Positions 55,245 through 64,000 of a DNA stretch of 64,000 nt are shown here, piece after piece. A program made the translations under genes and the position numbers. The notes under the pieces are model-generated. The model did not search any database. It had not been told where the DNA came from and saw only the letters and a program-made list of their open reading frames with translations. The number at the start of each line of letters is the position of its first letter. Within the stretch, counting starts at the first letter, position 1. Origin of the DNA: Elysia crispata (Eukaryota; Mollusca; Gastropoda; Plakobranchidae). The stretch covers positions 1 to 64,000 of the forward strand of contig JAWDGP010001379.1 in NCBI GenBank assembly GCA_033675545.1, written 5' to 3'.

Positions 55245-58200
55245 ATGATGGACTTGGAAGGAAATACTGAAGGCCCTGGATTTGTTGGAATTCGCTTCTG
55301 TAAAGAATGGTAAGAGAAGACAAGGCCTATCATTCTTTTGTATTCAATTTTTAGTCTTTGATAATGAGTTAATATTTCATTATTTTTGGTAATTTCACTT
55401 AAGTGTTATACTTTAATTGTAACATTTATCAAGAAAAGTCATTAAAACTTGACATTTGTGTTAAAAATCCTGAACAATATTTTTTAATATATCAATCCTA
55501 TAATTATATGATTATTAGTTTTTGGATCAAGATATTGGTTATGCAAATCTTGACTCTTCAAAATGATGTGTTGATTACATGAAAAGGGCATGTTCTGCTC
55601 ACCTCAACCATGTGAAGAATCAGTAAAAGCTCTAGACAAAAATCATGCTAATGAGTAAGTTGAAAGTTGACAGATGTTGCTTAGTGTTGCCCTATTAGTA
55701 AATTTGACAAATGCATAGTAATTGAAATGAAAGAATTCTTTATAATAATTGTTGATCATTGCAATCTTTTATGTTGGATCAAATTGTTCCCTCTTTTTTT
55801 TTCATTTTTTTCTTAAGGAAATCGAAACTTACATTTGATTGCCTTTTTAGACCATTGAGTCGTTAGGAGCTTTGCTATATACTGATTGAAGTGTGTTGTG
55901 TAATGCCACATAATGCTTTGAACAAATGTTTTTTTTTTTTCCAGCTTCATCAAGTTGTCTTTGAGTTTGAAGATTATGTTTCTTTGCTTTTGCATCTTTT
56001 CATCTTCTCTATCCTCTACCTTCCCTTGTTTATTCTTGAAAACTTCTTTGTAAGATTTTTAGAAAGTGCCCTGACTCTTGGCCATATCAAGGCACTTTGC
56101 ACTTCAATAAACATTAAAAAATTTTTAGTGAGTGGTCCTGAATTAGGTATGATTTTGTAGAGCTTTAGTTATGAGGACTGCACTAAATATCTATAAATAT
56201 TTTAGCAGATATGAAAATTTCAATGATAACATTTAAGAATTTTGTCATTACATATATCATCTTTGCAGATTTTTGTTTTTGTTTTGCAAAACAAATTATC
56301 CTTACATTTTTTTTTTCATCTAGCAATAACATGCTTTACCCCAAAGAGGACAAAGAGAACAGGATATTATTGTACGCTGTAAGTTTGCATCTGGGGGTAA
56401 TTTTTGTAAAAGTGGACAGAGATTATTGAATTCATAGTTTTTAATTTACATGGCTAATTGTCACTGTAGTATTTTACTTTAGGCCAGTAATAGGTTTTGA
56501 GAGCATGTTTTATTTTAATCAAGCGGTTATTAGTAGGATACATTTATGATTTCTTCTTCCACTCCCTTCTAAATAAATGAAAGTATTCCCAGAAATTTGA
56601 ATAAACTGGGTGTTGGTGTTTCAGTCATAATTCACATGGGTGACAATCTGGCAGATATCCTGCGCTGAACTTCCATATTTTTTCCCTCTCCAGTCGTAGA
56701 AGCAGCATTTATTGAGAAATGAATTTAATAACTATAAGTGTGTGGGTAAGTTGGCATTGTGCTTATAAAAAAAAAAGATATGTGGGAGATCCATTTCTTG
56801 TTTGCTATTTCAAAATCTCGGAAGAATGACTTAAAGTCATTAGTTCTATAATTGGAGGAGAATTAATCAGAATTTTCAATCATGAAATGAATGCAAACTA
56901 TTTATAAACCTTTTCAGGAAATGACTAAGGGGATGAGTAGATCGAAGGGAACTGTTACTATCAGAGGAGAGAGGAAGAGAAGTAATTGATAAATGATATG
57001 AGGAATGCCTTCCTTGAGCATGGGATATCTACGAAGCAAAGTGTTAATGGAGAAAAGTATTATGCAGGCACATGTCATCTGTTTAGCAACATGTATCTTC
57101 TACCATATTACAAACCAGTAAAGGGAAGTTTCGACAAAAATAAACCAATCAACTGTTTACTATCAAAAAGGAATATCAGGATGTTAGATAGTGATGTTGG
57201 TGGTGATTTGTTGAAAATTGTTAAGAGCATTATATTTTCTGTTAACAAAATAATGTACTTAAATGCACTTCCAGTTTTATTCTTACACATGTACTTTGTT
57301 TTTATTTTAGAAGATATTAATATCTCCTGATATGAAATCCTTTATAATCGGCTAGTAATTAGTTTGTAAGATGCTCTGACAAAGAAATATTGTAAAAAAA
57401 AGTGGACACTTGCTTTGCTGAAAGGATAGTTGATGCGATGCTTTCTCCATGCATGCATATTCTTTACGTTGTAATTATGTTTTTTTCCCCTCCCTGTTTC
57501 TTTAAAATTTCAGTGCAGAAATTGTGACTATCAACAAAAAGCTGACAACACATGCATTTATGTCAACAAAATTATGCATGAAGTGGAGTGAGTACATTTT
57601 TTTCTTCACAATAAACCTAAATCTTTTATTTAAGCCATTTTTTATACGGTACACATGAAAAAAAAATTACAAATTTTATTAATTTTAGGACGTCTAAAAT
57701 GATGATACCATAAAGAGTATTCGCTACTCAGTTGTGTAAACTTGCTCCCATTTTAAAAATTTTATCTACGGAATTTTTTAGATGGGGAATGGAAACTGGA
57801 AATTTTAACAACAAATTTTGCCATTTTTCAGTCTTTCAGCTTGTAGTTATATACATTTATATTGAAAGTTTGAAATCATTTCAGTGAGCTGACTCAGATT
57901 GTTGGTGATGTCATAGCGGATCCTACACTTCCCCGAACTGAGGAGCAACAGTGTCCAAAATGTGCTCACAGAGAGGCAGTATTCTTTCAGTCCCACAGCA
58001 CAAAGGCAGAGGTATGGTGTTCTTTTATTTGTTTTTTTTTCTATAGAGTTCCTTATTGCATTAAGCTTTTAGCCTAATACACAATTATCTGTAACAAGTT
58101 TGTCTTCAAAGTTGCAATTTTTACATGGAGTAGAAATAGATACAAAATAAAGACTTCAAGATATGTAGAAAAACTAAAAGAAAAGAGAAGAATAATGCAA

Positions 58201-58507
58201 GAAAGTAGGTTATATTGTTTTTTTAATCTATCATTCATGTACCCCGTACGCAAGCACTTCTTTTTATGCAATATCATTTAAAAAGATATTGTACTTTTTT
58301 AATGATACAACGATGTAAGTACTAGTCACTATACTTCCCTAAAAAAGAAGTATTACATACGTAAAGTAACAGTTGAAAAATGTTCATACATAGCGACTAC
58401 ACTTTTTTTTACATTGTAATTTGTTTTTATTCTTGCAATTACAGGAAGGCATGCGCCTATATTATGTCTGCACAAATCAGCAGTGCATGCACAAGTGGAC
58501 AGAATGA
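55245..58507 (+). CDS. POLR2I: RNA polymerase II subunit RPB9 (5 coding exons)
   Basis: Exons: 55245-55309, 56324-56378, 57514-57587, 57885-58011, 58445-58507, all with GT..AG borders, joined in frame to 127 aa (human 125). The start could be ATG 55245 or the adjacent ATG 55248. RPB9 sits on the jaw/lobe of RNA polymerase II in the nucleus and aids start-site choice, fidelity and TFIIS-stimulated RNA cleavage. Both zinc ribbons are intact: Cys19, 22, 41 and 44 in the N-terminal one, and Cys88, 91, 116 and 121 in the C-terminal one. Signature stretches [31 protein letters not shown] and [10 protein letters not shown] match the animal protein almost residue for residue. A poly(A) signal follows 48 bp after the stop. 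Long introns separate short exons; no break is seen. Confidence 0.98.
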
Positions 58508-58554
58508 ACTCTTCATGTGAATATTCAGATGCATTTTGTCATTTCCTTCATGTA

Positions 58555-58560
58555 AATAAA
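58555..58560 (+). terminator. POLR2I poly(A) signal AATAAA
   Basis: AATAAA lies 48 bp downstream of the stop codon, followed by A/T-rich then GT-containing sequence. It implies a 3' UTR of about 65-80 nt. Confidence 0.75.
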
Positions 58561-58870
58561 TCATTCATTTAAACATTTACAAATTTTTTTTCTGTGTTTA
58601 TTTTGTGCAGTCTCATAATCCACTTAATCAGGCTGTGTATTAAGATTGGTATTTATATACCGATAGCCAGCACAATAAAAAAAAAGTTGTATTTTTTACA
58701 TCAACAAAAATTAAATTTTTATATGCTTTGACTTTCAACAGCCTTACTTTTTTTTAAGTCAAATAACAATGAAGAAAATGACCCTTATAATCACTAGTAG
58801 TAATCAAAAAGACTTTCAATAAAAGTCAGTCATTAGATCTAATATGCAATTTGATTTATTTACAATCAAT

Positions 58871-60830
58871 CAATCAATAAATCACGTGCCCTGCTCTTTG
58901 CATAGGCAATCATGACCTTCTCTATCAGTCTATGCATCTTGATCTCTTGTTGCTTTTAGTGCAAGTGTCACTTGTCCTACATTAAGCCACTTTTGTTAGT
59001 CCATTCAACATCTTTTCTCATTGCTTTTCCCTGCTGGGTTTTCTTGTGATCATCCCAATTGTCACAAGATGTTCAAGTTTCTCTCTTCTCGTTATATGGC
59101 CAAAAAAAGTTGCCCGACATTTACGTCTTCTATATTTATGAGTGATCTTGATGTGTCCTCATTTTATAACAGTTTTGTTTCATTTTTTTGCAGTCCTTGA
59201 GATTCATAGCATTTTCTGTATGAACCACATTTCTGTTGCCTCCGGTTTCATTTTTTTGTAGCTGTTTTAAAATTGTCTAGGCCTCATATACATACATCAG
59301 GATGGTATATAGCACTCCAGAGCTCTTCTTCTTGGATGAAGATGTATTTATTTGTTAATTCTGATTTCATTCTCCGGAAATTCATTTTTGCTTGCCCCAT
59401 TCATGATGCGATTTCAGTGTTATACATTCCATCACTTGATATTAAAGTTAGCAAGTATTTGAACTGATCCCTTTGCTTGGGTTCATTCCTGTTGACAAAG
59501 ATGTTGATCTGTGGACACTCATTGTTTCGACTGACGACCTTTACTTCTGTCTTTTTGCTGTTCAATTTCAAACCTGATAGTTCTGTATAATTCATACCCT
59601 GTAGCGACTGTTTTTTTTCGTCAGTGTTATTATAGATTTGGAATCTGATGAGTGTCATAGATTTGATTGAGTTTTCTTCTTCAACAATGTCTAGTAATGG
59701 TTGCAAGTCTTCTTTATTTTCTGTAATTAATTTGGTGATATGACTCAAAAGACTGATAGTTCTATATAATTCATACTCTGTAGCGCCTGGTTTGTTTGTC
59801 AGTGCTATCATAGATTTGGTTGAGTATTGTTGTGTTCTTATCATTGCCATCGTTTTCAAATGATATACATATACTGTCTGGGCTTGTTGTTTTATCTGAT
59901 TTCATCTTTCTTATCGCAGGCCAAATCTCATCTTTCATGATAGGTGGCCAGCAAAATTGACATAGAAAAGTTTTAGGAGGATATGGAGCAAGCAAAGGCA
60001 CATTGCAGACAGCAGGAGTCCTGAGCGATTTTAAAAATTATAGTAGGATTGGGCATAAAAAATATAGGGGAGAGAAACAAGTTATTATTTGAGAAACAAT
60101 TGGTTTCACCAACCAACAAGAAGAAAATGTACATTGAAAAGCCCAGGAGATGGAATCAGAAACCAAACAGATTACATCCTTATTAGTGTAAGGTTTAGAG
60201 ACGCGCTTATCTGGGCAAAGACATACCTGGGAACTGTTTTATAGTGATCATGTTCCAGTGGCTACAAAATTCAAACTGACATAAGAAAACTCTAAGTACA
60301 CCTAAAACCATTAAACTTGACTCGGCTCTATAAAAAACCAACCAGACCCTTCGAGAAAAATATCTTGTGGCTGTTCAAAATAAATTTGAAGTCTTAGAAG
60401 TCAAGGAAGTAAACCAACAATGGGTAAAAGTTCAAAGCAGCAGTGAAACAAATACATGCACCAAGAGTCGAAAGGAAAACAAAACAAAAGTGAATGGCAA
60501 ATGATATTTTGGAACTCATGGAGAAAAGGAGGCTAGTAAAGAATAATATACAAAAATTGCGTAGGAAAGCAGATAAAAGTGTGATGAAGCCAAAGAAAAA
60601 TGAATCAATGACAAGTGCAGAACGATTATCACATAAGTAATGTACAGAAACATTGGTGAAATCTCAGGAAATAACTCTACTCATCCATATGATGTCTAAC
60701 TAAAATCAAAAAAAGGTGACATTATTATGGGAAAAGAAAAAATCTTCAACAGATGGGCAGAGTATATAAGTGAACTTTTTGAAGACCAAGGAAAGGATTA
60801 CAATGTGAAACATGCCACCATTTACAATAC
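58871..60830 (-). mobile_element. LINE (family 1) with 5' inversion of twin-priming type
   Basis: The part at about 58880-59965 reads on the minus strand as the RT and C-terminal region: PPIMKDEIWPAIRKMKSDK (about 59955), ELYRTISLLSHITKLI (about 59770), LKLNSKKTEVKVVSRNNECP (about 59550) and DQFKYLLTLISSDGMYNTEI (about 59440). Its 3' end at 58890-58871 is a (TTGA)n-like tail. The part at about 60045-60830 reads on the plus strand as the upstream part of the same element: endonuclease remnants (GLGIKNIGERNKLL; RNQTDYILISVRFRDALIW by comparison across frames) and the linker IFNRWAEYISELFEDQGKDY near 60745-60805. The element has several stops and shifts and is inactive. Orientation is given for the 3' part. 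Confidence 0.82.
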
Positions 60831-62639
60831 CAGTGATATTAATGTTTTATTTCGTTTTTGCAATTTTAGTTTTATTTATTTTCATTTTGTTTTAAATGTG
60901 AATTTCCTTGTGCCATCTCTCAACTTCCTAATTTTTTTTAAAGGTCTCAAGTTTGGGACTAGGATAACAAAAAAGAGAAAAAAAATGAATGTTTTATGCT
61001 CAACTACTTAGGGCAATGTGCTGAGTAATTCATCAAATCAACAATTTCTCATGTAATCATGGTCTGTGTACAATCAATTTTTGCTTTAACTGAGGGGGGA
61101 TGCTCCTGCCTACGCCGCTCACATTGACCGATTTAAAAAAGTTACGTAAAAAACAGTCATGTCATGTAAAAATCCAATAGAAAGAGGAAAAGGACTTGCA
61201 TATGCAGCAATCCTTGTCTACCAATAAGCCACTGGACATACACTTTGTAGTGTGCCTTTAAATGCTGATCCTCACTTGCTCAATCTGGAGACTGTTTTCT
61301 TAAATGTATTTAAACCATTCAAGTAAAGGCACCAGGCTCGCCTATGTACTCTTCATTGAAAATCATGATCTCTACGACAAGCTCAACCCTTTTATTAAAT
61401 CATCCAACCCTTGAGAGGAGCTACAACATGTTTGTTAATTGGCTTTGATGACATTAAGATAATTTTATTAGTTATAAGGCTGGTGTATTAATTATCATAC
61501 ACTGAAATAGGCACTGAGACTGGTTAAAAAGGATCAATCGAGGTGATTTTTTATGTTTTTTTTTTTAAGCAAATCGTGCCACTTACATTATATTGAGGGG
61601 TATCAAATTAGATGAAAAATGCAAAGGACTTGTAGAAAACTGTTGGTCTGCATGGAAAGAAAGTCATAACAGAGAGAAATAAGATTGGGTAAGATTAATA
61701 TTTCCATCATTACTTTAAATCCCAATTTTGCCCTCTTTCTAATCTGTTTAAAGATTTAGTATCACGTAAATTTAAGGTAGATGAATAATATAATATGGAG
61801 AGACTGTGACCTGTTAAAACTCAATGTAGATCTAGTTCTCCTTTAGTTCAGTGGAGAGATCTTTAATTAATGCTTTGGAAAATTTAACTCCAATATGCTG
61901 AACCTCAAACTTAACATAGTCTACGTGTATTTGTCAGGCTTCAGTCTGATCAGTGTCTTTTTATAAAGCGTTAAGAGGCAAATATTGATTAAAATTAATC
62001 AACTTAGGAATAATGAAAAAATCGTAATTTTCCAGGTTCAAATTGTTCACCTATAGCTCTGAAATCTACTTTTCTTTAATCTAGACTCATTAGTTGTTCC
62101 TTTTTGCTATCTTAGTATACTCCCATTATTTACCATTCATTCAAAACGGAAATTTGTTCAAATCAAAGAGACCTAAAATAAAATGCTCCTTTATTTTATA
62201 CCCGAGTAGAGATCTATAGTAGCTGCCCCAGATACAAAATTAAAATGACTGTCAACGAAAATTTTTGTTTTCATTACCTAAATATATCTAAAACATCTAG
62301 AGGACTAAACACTGACACATTTTTCGAGTGTGTTAAAATGCTCATTAATGCTTGTGTTGGTGAACCTCTTTCCTGCAAGGTAATACAGTGTAACTCAGTG
62401 GTCTAAACAGTTGAAAATCTAAAGGAGCAAGATCAGAACCACAGATTTTATCACAAGTTTCAGAAAGCTTTCATTGGGTCCTTGGAAGTCGCAAACAAGT
62501 TTAGATCCCACGTCACCTGCACTTTATCTGCATTTTTAAAAAATAATGCAAACATTAGATTTTACAACCAAAAGAATATCTGGAATGAGCTTGTCCGTGC
62601 AATCATATCATCTTCTGTTTCAGAGGAGAGATGAAGATC
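60831..62639. other. Intergenic, no gene recognised
   Basis: AT-rich DNA between two LINE copies. No coding frame, transposon end or structured RNA is recognised. Confidence 0.45.
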
Positions 62640-63720
62640 TGCAAGGGCTTCATTATGCTGATTTTTATCAAAATTGTGAACTTCTGCATTCCACCAAAGA
62701 TCGTAACGCTAATCCAGAAGATGTATGATGGCACCAGTTGTAAAGTTCTACATGAAGGAAGACTAACAGACAGTTTTGAGATTAAAACCGGGGTTCGACA
62801 GGGATGTCTGCTTTCACCGTTCCTTTTCATCTTGGCAGTAGATTGGCTAATGAAAGAGACACTTCAGGAAGCAGAAATGGAATTCAGTGGACAATATGGA
62901 CCCAACTGGATGACCTGGATTTTGCGGATGACATTGCCCTGGTCTCACACAACCACAGCCAAATGCAGGACAAGACCTCAACGGTGAACCAACGGTCGGG
63001 ATCAATAGGGCTTCGTATACATCCCGGAAAGTCGAAAATGCTCAAAATCAAAACAGAGGATACACAAGCAATAACAGTCGGAGGAAAACCCCTGGAAGTT
63101 GTAGAAAATTTTACGTATCTCGGCAGTGTTATAGACCACTTAGGAGGGACGGTGGCAGATGTGAGGTCTAGAGTGGCAAAGGCGAGAGCAGCGTTCAAAA
63201 CTCTGGATAAAATATGGAGAGACAGAACCATTTCAACAAAAACCAAGATCAGACTTTTTAACTCAAACGTCAAATCTGCCCTGCTTTATGGATGTGAGAC
63301 CTGGAGCTTAAATCAATCATCTCTAAAGAAAGTCCAGACTTTTGTCAACGGATGTCTTCGCAGGATCCTGTGCATATTTTGGCCAGAAAGAATTCGAAAC
63401 GAGGAGTTGTGGAACAGAGCAAGACAGCGCCCAATCCGGGAGGAAATAACACAGAGAAGATGGAGATGGCTGGGGCACACTCTCAGAAAGCCAAGAAACA
63501 GCATTACAAGACAATCCTTGCAGTGGAACCCTCAAGGCAAACGGAGCAGGGGAAGACCACGGACAACATGGAGAAGAAATTTGGAAGAGGAGATGAAGGC
63601 AAGTGGTCACTCATGGAGGGACATTACACGGATGGCTCAGGATAGGCGGGAGTGGGGGACTGTTGCTCGTGGCCTATACCCTTTGCAGGGTGATTGGCTT
63701 TGAGGATGATGATGTGAACT
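62640..63720 (+). mobile_element. 5'-truncated LINE (family 2), reverse transcriptase C-terminal half
   Basis: The sequence encodes the second half of a non-LTR retrotransposon reverse transcriptase. From about 62680: PPKIVTLIQKMYDGTSC, TGVRQGCLLSPFLF, then the catalytic LDFADDIALVSH (about 62925), KTKIRLFNSNVKSALLYGCE, and the C-terminal RRWRWLGHTLRK and GKRSRGRPRTTWRR, ending at the TGA 63701-63703. One frameshift lies between about 62855 and 62880: the GVRQGC block and the FADD block are in different frames. After it, a 250-residue frame is open to the stop, so this copy is much younger than the two family-1 copies. The endonuclease and the first RT palm motif are missing by 5' truncation. 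A short GATGATGATG run follows the stop. It is unable to move by itself. Confidence 0.9.
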
Positions 63721-64000
63721 TCTCCTGAGTTACCTATTTACTGTCCTGAAAAAATATGAACAAATTTTTTTACTGGGACAGCTTTTGCATTTCTTTATCT
63801 AAAATTTTATACAATTTACTGAAGTAACTTCCTAACCACTGCAAAATTATACAAAGCCTTATAATGTTTAGTACTATGGTCTAACAAATGGGGATGAAGA
63901 GAACATGTGAGCAGGATGGATACATTTGCATAACATTTTGTTTTGTTTTTTAAGAAGAAACTGAAATGATTATTTCAGATAAAAAGAAAAACAAATAATT
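63721..64000. other. Flank after LINE family 2, nothing recognised
   Basis: AT-rich DNA to the window edge. Confidence 0.4.

Noticed and set aside
56986-57330. 114-codon frame inside POLR2I intron 2
   Set aside because: No recognisable family, hydrophobic AT-driven tail, lies in an intron of a fully explained gene.
62884-63273. 129-codon minus-strand frame
   Set aside because: Antisense of the LINE reverse transcriptase frame.

Overview
The window is animal nuclear DNA. It is AT-rich, its genes are split by introns with GT..AG borders, and it carries long dinucleotide and trinucleotide tracts, mariner, hAT-like and piggyBac-like DNA transposons, and non-LTR retrotransposons. The unusual abundance of CTAGATCTAG words and the LINE families suggest a mollusc, most likely a gastropod; that placement is inference from memory of such genomes, not a computed match.

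Four host genes can be assembled exon by exon. (1) A BTB-BACK-Kelch (KLHL) protein lies on the + strand at 3761-6463 in two coding exons (621 aa). (2) ABCB10, the inner-mitochondrial-membrane ABC half-transporter, lies on the - strand at 30713-18309 in twelve coding exons (696 aa); every splice junction keeps frame. (3) A gene of unknown name with a C-terminal death domain lies on the - strand at 47280-41306 in six coding exons (373 aa). (4) POLR2I (RPB9), the RNA polymerase II zinc-ribbon subunit, lies on the + strand at 55245-58507 in five coding exons (127 aa, all eight zinc cysteines present). These genes show no shared pathway; this is ordinary animal gene order, not an operon.

The rest is intergenic or intronic DNA shaped by transposons. 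A 1.39 kb mariner with two in-frame stops sits in ABCB10 intron 1 (28684-30069). A second mariner (36724-37706) is a near-perfect palindrome: two head-to-head copies of the 3' half of a transposase gene, joined at a 7-bp microhomology and flanked by TA. A 607-bp element with 62-bp inverted ends (45822-46428) lies in the first intron of the death-domain gene. A 1.29 kb hAT-like element with 7-bp direct repeats (48041-49328) lies just upstream of that gene. Two TTAA-associated palindromic pieces look piggyBac-like (4118-4255 and about 50159-50602). Three LINE copies surround POLR2I: one 5'-truncated (52337-53620), one with a 5' inversion of the twin-priming kind (58871-60830), and one of a different family (62640-63720).

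The most interesting items are the palindromic mariner (a possible natural hairpin-RNA source), the twin-primed LINE, and the tandem duplication that created a second, in-frame candidate mini-exon in the death-domain gene. I found no rRNA, tRNA, CRISPR or prokaryotic feature, and no retrovirus-like element.
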